DNA from: Holophagaceae bacterium
Lineage (GTDB): Bacteria; Acidobacteriota; Holophagae; Holophagales; Holophagaceae
DNA: 64,000 nucleotides
Assembly (NCBI GenBank): GCA_021286765.1
Contig: JAJTBS010000003.1
Span: forward strand, 124,001-188,000
Direction of reading: 5' to 3'
The notes beneath the pieces are model-generated. The model did no database searches, had not been told where the DNA came from, and saw only the letters and a list, made by a program, of their open reading frames with translations. A program made the translations under genes and the position numbers. Shown here in pieces: positions 52,180 to 62,016 of this stretch; within the stretch, counting starts at the first letter, position 1, and every line of letters begins with the position of its first letter.

Positions 52180-52911
52180 TCAGGCTTCGCCGAACTCCGG
52201 GTTCCGGTGGTCGGAGATCATGGCGGCGTTCATGAGCAGCTCGGTGAGGGGGAGGTCGATGCTGGGCTCCACCCGGCAGGTCTCCACGAACTCGATGTCG
52301 GGCTTGTCCCAGCAGAGGATCTCGTAGGCGGCGGGCAGGCCCTCGTCGGCGCGGTAGGCCGCATGCACCACCTCGCCGGCCTTGAGGTAGAGCAGCCCCA
52401 TGCCGGCCTCGGATTTCACCGTGAGGGTGCAGGACTTCTTCTCCCAGTTCAGCAGCTGGAGGATGCTGTTCAGGCCGATGCCCCGGACCATGCCCGCGGG
52501 CTCGAACTGGGCGGCGGCGCGGATGGCATCCATGAGCAGGGTGAGGCGGGGCGGCTTGGTGAGGATGCGGATGGCGCCCAGCTGGAGGGGCGTGTTCAGG
52601 TGCTGGCTCTCGTCCAGGCCCGTCATCACGATGATGGGCACCTGGGGGTAGAGGCGGCTCACCTTGGCGATGAGGTTGAAGCCGTCCATGACGGGCATGT
52701 TCAGGTCGGTCACCAGGACCTGTACCGGCTCGTGGCGCAGCATCTCCAGGGCCTGGCCGCCGTTCTCGGCCATGATGATCTTGAAGCCCTGCAGGCCCTT
52801 GAGCCCGGCCCGGTAGAGGCTCAGGGTGGCGCGGTCATCCTCCACCACCAGCAGGGTCTTGGTGGGGACTTCCGGCAGGGGCAAGGGGCGGGGGCGGGTC
52901 GGCAGGTTCAT
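52180..52911 (-). CDS. response regulator with REC and DUF4388 domains
   Basis: 243 aa. REC domain residues about 18-135 with acidic pair VVEDD, phospho-acceptor D in VLVTDLNMPVMDG and K in ILTKPPR; then DUF4388 (GMVRGIGLNSILQLLNWEKKSCTLTVKSE... GLLYLKAGEVVHAAY), a module common in Gram-negative gliding or motility regulators. No DNA-binding output domain. The start at 52911 is the ATG; a GTG lies at 52917. No kinase gene is adjacent. Confidence 0.87.
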   Translation of the reverse strand: MNLPTRPRPLPLPEVPTKTLLVVEDDRATLSLYRAGLKGLQGFKIIMAENGGQALEMLRHEPVQVLVTDLNMPVMDGFNLIAKVSRLYPQVPIIVMTGLDESQHLNTPLQLGAIRILTKPPRLTLLMDAIRAAAQFEPAGMVRGIGLNSILQLLNWEKKSCTLTVKSEAGMGLLYLKAGEVVHAAYRADEGLPAAYEILCWDKPDIEFVETCRVEPSIDLPLTELLMNAAMISDHRNPEFGEA

Positions 52912-52942
52912 GGGCACCGGTCAGCATACCTTCGGCAGAAGG

Positions 52943-54202
52943 TCAGCGCTCCTCGCCTTTTGGAATCCGGCGGGCCGGGGCGGGCTCCTGGGCCAGGATG
53001 GCCCGGGCCTCGGCGGCATCGGCGGGGTGCCGCGCCTCCCAGTCCAGCACCCAGGGGGGCAGCTCGGCGTCCTCGTAGTCCCGCAGCTTGCGGTGCCAGC
53101 TCACCAGGGACTGGACCACGGCCTCGCGGATGTTCTCGGCCTTGGGCGGCAGGTGCCGGTCCCAGATGGGCTCGCGGAAGTACTTCCGCAGGGTGGCCTC
53201 GGCAGGCTTGCCCCACACGGCGTAGGTGCGGTCCGTGGGGCCGCCCACGGGCTTCTGGTTCAGGTTCTCGCCATAGAGGTAGTAGAACACTGCGTCGCCA
53301 TCGCTCCAGTGCCGCAGGACGCCGAAGGAGCCCTTGAGCAGCAGGTCCTGCAGGGCCAGGTCCAGGGGCTTGTCGGTGCGGAAGTCCCAGGGCCCCACGT
53401 GGGCGTGGGCCACGGAGGGGTAGCCCACCTCGGTGATCATGACGGGCTTCTCGAACCGGGCCGTGAGGGTGCGGGCCTTGTAGACGATCCACCACCAGGC
53501 GTCGCGGATCTGCTCCGGCGTGGGGTAGTCGTCGTACTTGGCGATGGGGTCGTAGGTGTTGATGCCGATCACGTCGAGGCAGTCGCCGAAGGTGAAGCTG
53601 TCGTGGCTGTCGAAGTTGACGCTGTAGACGAGCTTGCCCTTGAAGACCCGCCGCACCTCGGCGGCCAGGCGCCGCCACTGGTCCGGGAAGGGGTGGGTGG
53701 AGGCCATCTCCGTGCCGAGGCTGTACCACTCCACGCCGCCCTCCTGGGCCAGGGTGGCCAGGCGCACGTTGAAGGCCGTGTAGTTCCGCCACCAGAGGTC
53801 CCAGTCGTCGGGTGCGATGTTGCCCCGCCACCAGTCGGCGTTCTCGGCTTCGTCCCGCATGTTGATCGTGGGGAAGAACATCATGCGGAGGCCGCGCACC
53901 CGGGCCTGCTCAAAGGTGCGGCGCAGGGCCGCTTCGGTGGGGCTGGAGGTGGGGTGGCGGCGGATCTCCACGCTGTGGCCCGTGTCCATGCGGTAGATGG
54001 CCTGCAGGCTCACGCAGGTGGCCCCGGTGGCCGCGATGCGGTCCAGTTCCTCGGCGTAGTCGTAGTCCGGCACGCCGGCATAGAGGCCGAGGACGAAGCC
54101 CCGGGGCTGGGGCACCAGGGCCCGGCGCTGCATGCGCCGCACGGAGAGCAGGGTGGCGGGCAGGGCCAGCAGGGCGATGAGGATAAGGAGGCGGCGGGTC
54201 AT
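52943..54202 (-). CDS. glycoside hydrolase family 113-like protein
   Basis: 419 aa with an N-terminal signal anchor (RLLILIALLALPATLLSV) and a TIM-barrel like GH113: strands ending in YSLGTEMAS (acid/base Glu) and MITEVGYPS (nucleophile Glu), plus IGINTYDPI. GH113 members act on mannan-type glycans. The product is probably periplasmic or membrane-attached. It is followed within 31 bases by the response-regulator gene. Confidence 0.83.
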   Translation of the reverse strand: MTRRLLILIALLALPATLLSVRRMQRRALVPQPRGFVLGLYAGVPDYDYAEELDRIAATGATCVSLQAIYRMDTGHSVEIRRHPTSSPTEAALRRTFEQARVRGLRMMFFPTINMRDEAENADWWRGNIAPDDWDLWWRNYTAFNVRLATLAQEGGVEWYSLGTEMASTHPFPDQWRRLAAEVRRVFKGKLVYSVNFDSHDSFTFGDCLDVIGINTYDPIAKYDDYPTPEQIRDAWWWIVYKARTLTARFEKPVMITEVGYPSVAHAHVGPWDFRTDKPLDLALQDLLLKGSFGVLRHWSDGDAVFYYLYGENLNQKPVGGPTDRTYAVWGKPAEATLRKYFREPIWDRHLPPKAENIREAVVQSLVSWHRKLRDYEDAELPPWVLDWEARHPADAAEARAILAQEPAPARRIPKGEER

Positions 54203-54292
54203 GCGGAGGGCTCCAGGCTCCAGCCTAGCGGCTGCGGATTGGAGTTAGGAAACGCTTTGCCCCGTCTCGCCGGTTCCAGCGGCGCTGGCCCT

Positions 54293-54922
54293 TCAGGCCG
54301 CCGGTCTGGATCGGGGGATACCAGCGCGCCGCATCAAGAGGAAGAATGCCGCCGCTGCCAGGACGCAGACGATCAGGCTGATGGGGCCGATGCGGATGGC
54401 GCTAGGGGTGGCAGCCAGGAAGAAGATGGCGCAGCCGCGAAGGTTGCGCTGCTGGGCAGCCCGGATTTCGGCCTCTGGGACGTCGGGGTCCACGCAGCCC
54501 CGGTGCAGGGCCAGGGCGAAGTTGGCAGCCTGGGTGGTCAGAATCAGTCCCATGGTGGGCAGGTAGATCATCAAGGCCACGGGGTTGGTGGGATACCGTC
54601 CCATGAGGGCTGCGGCGAAGGGGAAGAAGCTGACCAGGGCGAGAAACAGCAGGGTCAGGGCGAAGACCGGGACATCGACGCGGAGGATCTTCGCCATGAG
54701 GCGATGGTGCCAGTACCAGAACAAGCCCAGCAGGAAGAAACTGAGGAGGTAGGCGGCGAGGGTGGGCCAAGCGTGATGGAGCTTGTCCAGGAGCTCGGCG
54801 GTGGAACGGCGATCGAGCAGGTCAGGCACCTTGATCTCAAGGACGAGGATGGTCATGGCGATGGCGAAGACGCCATCGACGAGGGCCTCTAGCCGGTGTT
54901 TCGCGATGGGGTTCTGGGGCAT
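54293..54922 (-). CDS. TMEM175-like potassium channel protein
   Basis: 209 aa with five to six membrane helices. The first, RLEALVDGVFAIAMTILVLEI, is the TMEM175/DUF1211 selectivity helix, in which the usual FSDG appears as LVDG. Bacterial members form K+-permeable channels. 19 bases downstream of the CorC-like gene. Confidence 0.85.
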   Translation of the reverse strand: MPQNPIAKHRLEALVDGVFAIAMTILVLEIKVPDLLDRRSTAELLDKLHHAWPTLAAYLLSFFLLGLFWYWHHRLMAKILRVDVPVFALTLLFLALVSFFPFAAALMGRYPTNPVALMIYLPTMGLILTTQAANFALALHRGCVDPDVPEAEIRAAQQRNLRGCAIFFLAATPSAIRIGPISLIVCVLAAAAFFLLMRRAGIPRSRPAA

Positions 54923-54941
54923 GGGATCCTCTCGGAAGCCT

Positions 54942-56189
54942 TCAGGTCTTCTCCACCTTCACCTGCACGATCCGCGTGCCCTCCATGCGCAGCACGGTCA
55001 GGCGGGCGCCTTCAACCTCGACGGATTCCTGGGGCCTGGGGACATGGCCGAGGCGGGCCATGACGAGGCCCGCCAGCGTGTCGAAGCCGTCGCGCTCCCA
55101 GGCAAAGTTCAGGGCCTCGGCCACATCCTCCACGTGGGAATGGCCGGCCACCAGCCACACGCCGGGGGCCTGCTCGAGCAGCCCTGCGGGGGCCTCGTGC
55201 TCGTCCTGGATCTCACCGAAGACCTCCTCCAGCAGGTCCTCCATGGTGACCAGCCCCGACACGCCGCCGAACTCATCCACCACCAGGGCCAGCTGGGTGC
55301 GGGCGCGCTGGAGGTCGCGCAGCAGCTCGGCCACGGGCTTGCTCTCGGGCACGAAGTGGGCGGGCTTGAGCAGGGTGGCCAGGGGCGGCGTGGCGCCCTC
55401 GGCCAGCTGCATGAGGTCCTTGAGCAGCAGCACGCCGCGCACCTGCTCGATGCTGCCCTCGAAGACGGGCAGGCGCGAGTGGCGGCTTTCGGTGAAGGCG
55501 CTCCAGGCCTGCTGGATGGTGGCCTCGATGGGGAGTGCCACGATGCGGGTGCGGGGGGTCATGACCTCGCGCACCACGGTGTCGCCGAAGGTGACCACGT
55601 TGCGGATGAGCTCCCGGTCCTCGGCTTCGAGGATGCCTTCCGCCTCGCCCTCCTCCAGGAGCGCGGTGACGGCCTCCTCGGTGGTCTCCTCATCATCGTC
55701 GTCCTTGGCCCGCTCCTCCGCATGGCGGCGGTCGATCATCCGCGCCAGGGGGTCGACCAGGGGGCCGAGGAGGACCAGGGCGGGGGCGTAGAGGGGATAG
55801 AGCTGCACCAGCCAGAGGGCGGGATCGCGGGACGCGAGCAGGGCCGGCAGGAGCAGGTCCAGCAGCCAGAGGCCCGCCAGCACCAGGGCGCCCAGGGTCC
55901 ACGCCCCGCCGGGAAGGGCGTGGTGGACCGGCCAGAGCAGGGCCACCAGGACCAGCAGGAGCAGCTGGTTCCAGAATTCCAGGCCCATGCCGAGGCCGCG
56001 GGGCCGTTCGAGCAGCCCGGCCAGCCTGGGGTCGCTGATGGTCTGCTCCTCCAGCAGTCGGCGCCGCTGGAGGGAGGGCAGGGCATGGAAGGCCGACAGC
56101 AGGATGGCCATGGCGCAGCGATAGAGCCCCACCGCCAGGGCGGCGAAGAGGAACCAGGTTGGGGTGGCGCTGCCGCCGGATTCAGCCAT
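54942..56189 (-). CDS. HlyC/CorC (CNNM-like) membrane protein
   Basis: 415 aa: N-terminal DUF21 membrane domain with four helices, two CBS domains (VREVMTPRTRIVALPIEA; SRLPVFEGSIEQVRGVLLLKDLM) and a C-terminal CorC_HlyC transporter-associated domain (LAGLVMARLGHVPRPQESVEV). Probably a Mg2+ or Co2+ efflux or homeostasis protein. Confidence 0.9.
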   Translation of the reverse strand: MAESGGSATPTWFLFAALAVGLYRCAMAILLSAFHALPSLQRRRLLEEQTISDPRLAGLLERPRGLGMGLEFWNQLLLLVLVALLWPVHHALPGGAWTLGALVLAGLWLLDLLLPALLASRDPALWLVQLYPLYAPALVLLGPLVDPLARMIDRRHAEERAKDDDDEETTEEAVTALLEEGEAEGILEAEDRELIRNVVTFGDTVVREVMTPRTRIVALPIEATIQQAWSAFTESRHSRLPVFEGSIEQVRGVLLLKDLMQLAEGATPPLATLLKPAHFVPESKPVAELLRDLQRARTQLALVVDEFGGVSGLVTMEDLLEEVFGEIQDEHEAPAGLLEQAPGVWLVAGHSHVEDVAEALNFAWERDGFDTLAGLVMARLGHVPRPQESVEVEGARLTVLRMEGTRIVQVKVEKT

Positions 56190-56202
56190 GATCCAAAGGA
56201 TT

Positions 56203-57666
56203 CTAGCGTGTTTCCCGGCGGGACTCGATGAGGCGGGCGGCCTCGGCGCGCGCGCTTTCGCCCAGAGGCAGCTTCAGGCGCGCCGCCTCGCGGAAGTACT
56301 CCTCCGGATCGCGGCAGAGGCCGTCGGGCGTGGGCGGCAGGCCCTTGCGGACCCGGGCGGCATTGAGGAAGCGGTAGGGCTCCTTGGCCAACTCAGGGCT
56401 CTGCAGGAAGTGGCGGAAGGTCCACCAGCCGCCCAGCACGAACCAGACGCCCAGCGCGGCCACGGCCTTGTGCTGAAGCCAGCGCATCCGCTCGGGCGTC
56501 TGCCGCACCTGCTGCCAGGCCACGCCGGCCCAGAGGTTCAGGCCGATGATCAGGGCGGTCATCAGCAGGGTGCCCATCCAGCCCAGGCTGCCCCAGCCCC
56601 AGCCCGTGAGGCCGATGACGGCGGGCGCCAGCAGCACGCTGAAGATCATGTTGAGGTGCAGCATGTAGAGCAGCAGCGACTCGGCGCTGGCGGCCTTGAT
56701 GGGATTCGGGCCCTTCCACTTGGGGCGCAGCAGCTCCACGGCGCCCATGAGGGAGCCGCCCAGGAGGATGAAGCCCAGGCGTCCCGCCACGCTGGGGAGC
56801 GTGGCATTGGCGATGCCGCCGAGCTCGCTGTAGGTGAAGGCGCCGGATTTGCTGTGCAGCAGCCAGATGCCGTTGGTCTGGACCCACTGGCCGCCCCAGA
56901 GCCAGGCGTGCTGGGCGGAGGAGCCCCAGGCCAGGAGACCCGCCCCGAGGACCGCCAGGGCCGCGAGGAACCGGGGTTCGCTCCAGCGGGCCTTCCCGGC
57001 GACGGGCTCCACCCGGAAGTGCCGGTAGAGGCCCCCCAGGAAGGCGCCGAAGGCCGGGAAGGCGATCCAGGGGAAGAGGGGGAAGAGGGCCTGCACCCCG
57101 CGGTCGGGATTGCCGTTGAAGAGGCCGCGGATGGGCAGCCAGAGGCCGTCCGCCACGCCGGTGGCCCAGAGCGAGGGCGAGATCAGGGGCACGAAGATGG
57201 CGAGGAGGAGGGCCAGGGCGGTGAAGACCCGCGGGTTGCGGACCAGGCGCGCCAGGAGTTGCAGGATCAGCAAGGAGAAGACGATGCACTGGAGCACGTC
57301 GATCTTGAACAGCTCGCGGGCCTTCTGCGCGGTGTTCAGCACCGTCCAGTCCGCGGCGGTGATGCCGGGGGCGTGCAGGGCGTAGGCGCAGAGGAGGATG
57401 AAGCCCAGGCGGCGTGCCGTGTCCGGCCAGAAGGGGCGCAGCGTGCCGTCGGTCTTGAAGGTGGAGATGACCAGGCTGTAGCCGGCCGCCATGGTGAAGC
57501 TGGGCGCCACCAGGCCGTTCAGGTAGTTCAGCCAATCGGGGCGCAGGCCGGCTTGGAGGTACACGTTGACCACGTGCACTTCGATCATCACGATGACGGC
57601 CCAGCCCCGTAGCTGGTCGATCCAGTCGCAGCGCTTCGAGGGGGTGAGGTCATTCCAGAGGGACAT
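56203..57666 (-). CDS. DUF5009/HGSNAT-like multi-pass membrane protein
   Basis: 487 aa with about ten membrane helices. The start WIDQLRGWAVIVMIEVHVVN resembles acyltransferase-3/DUF1624/DUF5009 membrane acyltransferases (D-x-LRG motif, His in EVH). The C-terminal 80 residues are soluble and lie beyond the family core. It may transfer acyl groups to a surface glycan or lipid; unproven. Confidence 0.78.
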   Translation of the reverse strand: MSLWNDLTPSKRCDWIDQLRGWAVIVMIEVHVVNVYLQAGLRPDWLNYLNGLVAPSFTMAAGYSLVISTFKTDGTLRPFWPDTARRLGFILLCAYALHAPGITAADWTVLNTAQKARELFKIDVLQCIVFSLLILQLLARLVRNPRVFTALALLLAIFVPLISPSLWATGVADGLWLPIRGLFNGNPDRGVQALFPLFPWIAFPAFGAFLGGLYRHFRVEPVAGKARWSEPRFLAALAVLGAGLLAWGSSAQHAWLWGGQWVQTNGIWLLHSKSGAFTYSELGGIANATLPSVAGRLGFILLGGSLMGAVELLRPKWKGPNPIKAASAESLLLYMLHLNMIFSVLLAPAVIGLTGWGWGSLGWMGTLLMTALIIGLNLWAGVAWQQVRQTPERMRWLQHKAVAALGVWFVLGGWWTFRHFLQSPELAKEPYRFLNAARVRKGLPPTPDGLCRDPEEYFREAARLKLPLGESARAEAARLIESRRETR

Positions 57667-57688
57667 GGCGATTCCTCGCAGAGGGCAC

Positions 57689-59245
57689 CTAGTGGGCGGC
57701 GTTTCGGGTCTCGATGAACGCCACGATGTCGTTGGACAGGGCCTCGGCCGAGGGACGGTGCAGGTACATCATGTGGCCTCCGGGATAGTCACGGAGCGTG
57801 ATCCGGTCGGCGTCGATGCCACTGTGCTGGAGCATGTATTTCATGGCGAAGTACGAGGTGATGAGGTCGTTGTAGCCAGCGGCGGCGAAGATCCGGAAGG
57901 CCTCGTTGTCCTTGGTGCCCTGGGCCAGGGACCCGGTCACATCCACGAAGCCCGAGAAGGCGTTCTTGCCGTTGGCGGGTCGCTTCCACTTGCCGCCCGC
58001 CTCGTCGCTGGCGGGGATGTAGCGTTTGTCGAAGTCGACGCCCAGCTCGTTGCGGAGGTAGCTCTGGAAGCTGGACACATAGACCGGGCCGGTCTTGGCG
58101 TCGAAGGGATCCCGGTTGGGCATGTCGGAGATGTTGTCGAGTTCCTTCTGGGTGTAGCGGCCATCCAGGAGGCCCAGGGTCCGGCCCTGGGCCCGCAGCA
58201 GTTCCTTGGCGAAGCGGAAGGCCGTGACGCGGAGGTTGGCCCGCAGCAGATAGTCCTTGGACAGGCCTGTGTAGCGGCTCAGGGTTCCCGCGATGCGCTC
58301 CTTTTCAGCCGCCTCGAGGGCGCTGCCCCGGAAGAGGGCCTTGAGGTAATCACCGCCCGCGAAGGCCTCCACCTCGCGCAGGAGGGAGCCCAGGTCCTTC
58401 CAGCCATCGCCCAGCCGGTGGTGGTAGTAGGCTGTGGCTGCAAGGGCAGGCAGGGTGGTGGCGTAGGTTTGGTCGTTGCCATCCACGACGAAGGGCAGGG
58501 TTGCCAGGTTCAGGGCTGGCGAGATCAGGATGGCGCCGTTGAGCCCCACGCCCAGGTTGCCCTGGAGGCGTGGGATGAGGAGGGAGGCCCGGACGCCGCC
58601 GTAGCTCTCGCCCATGATGTACTTCGGTGAATTCCACCGGTTGTGTTGGGTGATGAAGGTGCGGATGAATTCGGCCACCGAATCGGCGTCTTCGTCGTAG
58701 CCCCAGAAATCCTCGTTCTTCTTTTCGCCGGCCGCGCGGCTGTAGCCGGTGCCGATGGGGTCGACGAAGACCAAGTCGGTGGCGCGGAAGATGGTCGCCG
58801 GGTTGTCCCTCAGTTTATAGGGCGGCGCGCCGGGGTCCTGGGCGTCGCTGGGAATGTCCACGAGCCTTGGGCCCACCAGGCCGAAGTGGAGCCAGATCGA
58901 GGCTGAGCCCGGGCCCCCATTGAAGATGAACGTGATGGGCCGGGCCTCGGGGTTGGCCACGCCGTCCCTGGTGTAGGCGATGGTGAAGAAGCGCGCCGTG
59001 GGCTTGCCTTCGGCATCCTTGAGGAGGATCTCCTCGCTGGTGGTCGTGTAGCTCAGATCCACGCCGCCGGCTTTGAGGCGGTGCTGGCGGATGAACCTGG
59101 CGGGGGGCTCCACCGGCTTGTCCTTCTCGGCGGCGGGTTTGTCCCCCGGGGCCTTCTCGCCGGGTTTGGGGCCCTCATGGGCCAGGAGCCCGCCAGCGAT
59201 GAGCGCCAGTTGAGGGATGAGGGTCGCGAGGCGTCTCCAGCTCAT
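57689..59245 (-). CDS. S10-family serine carboxypeptidase
   Basis: 518 aa with signal peptide (ATLIPQLALIAGGLLA) and an alpha/beta-hydrolase peptidase fold: FIFNGGPGSASIWLH oxyanion region, nucleophile S in MGESYGGVR, D in the AAGYNDLITSYFA region and H in DYPGGHMMYLHRPS. Likely a periplasmic carboxypeptidase that processes peptides. Confidence 0.9.
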   Translation of the reverse strand: MSWRRLATLIPQLALIAGGLLAHEGPKPGEKAPGDKPAAEKDKPVEPPARFIRQHRLKAGGVDLSYTTTSEEILLKDAEGKPTARFFTIAYTRDGVANPEARPITFIFNGGPGSASIWLHFGLVGPRLVDIPSDAQDPGAPPYKLRDNPATIFRATDLVFVDPIGTGYSRAAGEKKNEDFWGYDEDADSVAEFIRTFITQHNRWNSPKYIMGESYGGVRASLLIPRLQGNLGVGLNGAILISPALNLATLPFVVDGNDQTYATTLPALAATAYYHHRLGDGWKDLGSLLREVEAFAGGDYLKALFRGSALEAAEKERIAGTLSRYTGLSKDYLLRANLRVTAFRFAKELLRAQGRTLGLLDGRYTQKELDNISDMPNRDPFDAKTGPVYVSSFQSYLRNELGVDFDKRYIPASDEAGGKWKRPANGKNAFSGFVDVTGSLAQGTKDNEAFRIFAAAGYNDLITSYFAMKYMLQHSGIDADRITLRDYPGGHMMYLHRPSAEALSNDIVAFIETRNAAH

Positions 59246-59350
59246 GGGGGCTCCAGGGCGGAAGGAGGGATGAGCGGCGCAGGGTTCGCCACGGGGTCCT
59301 GTGGTGGCTGGCCCTCGGGGGATCCCGGCGGATGGGCTTGGTGGCTTTGC

Positions 59351-60859
59351 CTAGGAGGCGTTGTGCCGCATCACGCTGTGCTTCTTCCCGTAGGCGAAGT
59401 AGATGATGAAGCCCAGGGCCAGCCAGGCGATGAGCCGCCACCAGTTGGCCACGGGCAGGGAGAACATGAGCATGAGGCAGGTGAGCACGCCCATGATGGG
59501 TACGAAGGGCACCCAGGGGCAGCGGAAGGGGCGCTCGGCCTCGGGGTGTTTCTTGCGCATGATGAGCACGGCGGCGCAGACGATGACAAAGGCCAGCAGG
59601 GTGCCGATGTTGGCCAGGTGCAGCAGGGCGTCGATGGGCAGGAAGCCCGCCAGGGCGCCCACGAAGAGGCCCACGAGGATGGTGGACTTCCAGGGGGTTC
59701 GGAATGTGGGGTGCACGTCGCCGAAGGTGGCCTTGGGAAGCAGGCCGTCCCGGGCCATGGCGAGGAACACGCGGGGGCCGCTGAGCATCATCACCAGCAG
59801 CACGGAGGTGATGCCGCTGACGCCGGCGGTGGCGATGAGGCCCTCGGCCCAGCCGATGCCCTTCTGCTTGAAGGCGGTGGACACCGGCGCGTTGATGTCG
59901 AGCTGGTCGAACTTCACCATGCCCGTGAGCACGGCCACCACGGCGATGTAGAGCACCGTGCAGACCAGCAGGGAGACGATGATGCCGATGGGCACGTCCC
60001 GCTGGGGGTTCTTGGCCTCCTCCGCGTGGGTGGAGACCGAGTCGAAGCCGATGTAGGCGAAGAAGATGATGGCCGCGCCGGCCATGGTGCCGATGGGCGC
60101 GCCGCCGCCGTCCACCATGCCCGCCACCCGGTGGCCGAAGAAGCTGATGCCGGTCCAGCCGAAGGGGGCGAAGGGGTGCCAGTTGGTGGTGTTGATGAAG
60201 AAGGCGCCCACGCCGATGACGAACAGCACGGCGGCGACCTTGATGGCCACCATGAGGCCGTTGAAGGTGGCGCTCTCCTTGATGCCCTTCACCAGGATCG
60301 CGGTGATGATGGCCACGATGATGAGGGCCGGCAGGTTCATCACGGCGCCGGTGCTGGCGAAGTGGCCCGTGGCGGGGTCGTATTTCCAGGGCGATTCGCT
60401 CAGGGCCTTGGGGATGTGGATGCCGATCTTGCCGACGGCGCTCTGGAAGTAGGCGGACCAGCCCGTGGCGACTGCGGCGCTGGAGACGCCGTATTCCAGG
60501 ATGAGGTCCCACCCGATGATCCAGGCGAACAGCTCGCCCAGGGTGGCGTAGGCGTAGGTGTAGGCCGAGCCCGCCACGGGCACCATGGCGGCGAATTCCG
60601 CGTAGCAGAGGGCCGCGAAGATGCAGGTGATGCCGGCGATGACGTAGGACACCATCAGCGAGGGGCCCGCGATGTTGTGGGCCGCGGCGCCGGTGGCCAC
60701 GAAGATGCCCGCGCCGATGATGGCGCCGATGCCCAGGGCCGTGAGCTGGACGGGACCGAGGACGCGGCGGAGCCGGTTCTCGCCCTTGGCCTCTTCCAGG
60801 AGGAGGGCCAGGGGCTTGCGGGCGAACATCTGGGACTCGGGGCGCGGTTCGTTCGACAT
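59351..60859 (-). CDS. APC-superfamily amino-acid permease
   Basis: 502-aa, 12-helix permease. GIGAIIGAGIFVATG in helix 1, GSAYTYAYATLGELFAWIIGWDLILEYGVSS-type helix 3 and AYIGFDSVSTHAEEAKNPQRDVP mark the cationic/neutral amino-acid (CAT-like) branch. The start at 60859 replaces a long upstream frame overlapping comF. Divergent from comF with about 100 bases between them. Confidence 0.92.
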   Translation of the reverse strand: MSNEPRPESQMFARKPLALLLEEAKGENRLRRVLGPVQLTALGIGAIIGAGIFVATGAAAHNIAGPSLMVSYVIAGITCIFAALCYAEFAAMVPVAGSAYTYAYATLGELFAWIIGWDLILEYGVSSAAVATGWSAYFQSAVGKIGIHIPKALSESPWKYDPATGHFASTGAVMNLPALIIVAIITAILVKGIKESATFNGLMVAIKVAAVLFVIGVGAFFINTTNWHPFAPFGWTGISFFGHRVAGMVDGGGAPIGTMAGAAIIFFAYIGFDSVSTHAEEAKNPQRDVPIGIIVSLLVCTVLYIAVVAVLTGMVKFDQLDINAPVSTAFKQKGIGWAEGLIATAGVSGITSVLLVMMLSGPRVFLAMARDGLLPKATFGDVHPTFRTPWKSTILVGLFVGALAGFLPIDALLHLANIGTLLAFVIVCAAVLIMRKKHPEAERPFRCPWVPFVPIMGVLTCLMLMFSLPVANWWRLIAWLALGFIIYFAYGKKHSVMRHNAS

Positions 60860-60961
60860 GAACAAGACTCCATGCGATCCGGTAGGTGGGGACCCGGAAG
60901 GGGGTTCCAGGAGGGGGTTGCCAAGTGGGGCTTCCGGCGATGCTAGCAGATATGATGCCCC

Positions 60962-61624
60962 ATGCTTTCCGACGTCCTGAGGTCGCGCCTCGCCCTGGCG
61001 CGGGGTGCCCTGCTCCCCTGCCGGGGCTGCCTGGGACCCGTGGGCGAAGGCGCGGAGGCGGGCCTGTGCGTCCGCTGCTGGGGCGGCCTGCGGCCGCTTC
61101 CCGAGGGGCGCTGTCCCCGCTGCGCCCTGGTGCATGCCGAGGCGGACTGCCCCGAGGCCACGGCCTGGGACCATGGTGACGCCCTGTGGGACTACCACGG
61201 TGGCCGCCCGCCGCTGGGGGCCCTGCTGCTGCCGGGCATCAAGCAGGGTGAGACCGGCTGGCGGAGGGCGCTGCTGGGGCGCTTGGCGGAGGCGCCCCTG
61301 CCGGACTGGGCGGCGCAGGTGGACCGCGTGACCGCGGCGCCCAGCGCCTGGCCCCAGCGCCTGCTTCGCGGCTTCGATCTCAGCGCCGAGGCGGCCGAAC
61401 TGATCGCCAGGCGCCTCGACCGTCCCTTCGAACCCCTGCTCGCCAAGGGCTGGCTTCGCGGGCGTCAGGCCTCGCGCACGGAGTCCCAGCGCCGCCGGTT
61501 GCCGAAGGGGGCCATGGCCCTGCGGCGCGGGGCCGCGCCCCGGGGCCTCATCCTCCTGGTGGACGATGTCTGGACCACGGGTTCCTTGACCCGGATGAGT
61601 ATTCATATTTCCGGAGATTTCTGA
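60962..61624 (+). pseudogene. comF: comF, 3' end truncated by a mobile element
   Basis: ComF-type phosphoribosyltransferase with an N-terminal zinc ribbon (CRGC ... CVRC ... CPRC) and the PRPP loop LLVDDVWTTG. From about 61586 the reading frame passes into foreign, lower-GC DNA and ends after TGSLTRMSIHISGDF, so the last 30 or so residues of the normal family are missing. ComF is needed for DNA uptake in transformable species. Other explanations, such as a frameshift, fit less well because composition changes at the same point. Confidence 0.82.
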
Positions 61625-62016
61625 CTCCAGGACTACTCGTTTAGCCGTTTTTCATGCAGCAAGGCGAGAAAACATCTGCTCCCCTCCTGGAGGGGTGAAC
61701 CTCATATTTCATACTTATGGCCAGTTGATGAGGCTCGGTAGATTTGTGCATTTTCAAGTGATGAAGTCAATCTAGGACGAACAATAATCTTTCGCATTGA
61801 ACTGGATTCTGATTCAATCAAGGAAGGTCAGGAACCCTGTGCAAATCCAATGATGGGTCTGCTCTCTACCTGGCGATGAGGAGCCACTAGGAATTCCGAG
61901 TAGGGCTGACAAACAGACCTTCTTCCTAGTTTGGCGCCGGCGTTTCACCGGACACCTTAATCGCAGTGGACGAGAATGACTCAGAACACTCTGATTTGGG
62001 TTCTGGTGGAGGCTGC
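61625..62016. other. non-coding left arm of the island
   Basis: No convincing gene. Contains a short CCCCTC/GAGGGG hairpin (61681-61695) and AT-richer DNA, expected to include the recombinase recognition end and the promoter of the first recombinase gene. Confidence 0.6.

Noticed and set aside
61966-62016. Longer GTG start for the tyrosine recombinase
   Set aside because: No ribosome binding site and an acidic, unstructured extension; the ATG at 62017 has GGAGG upstream.
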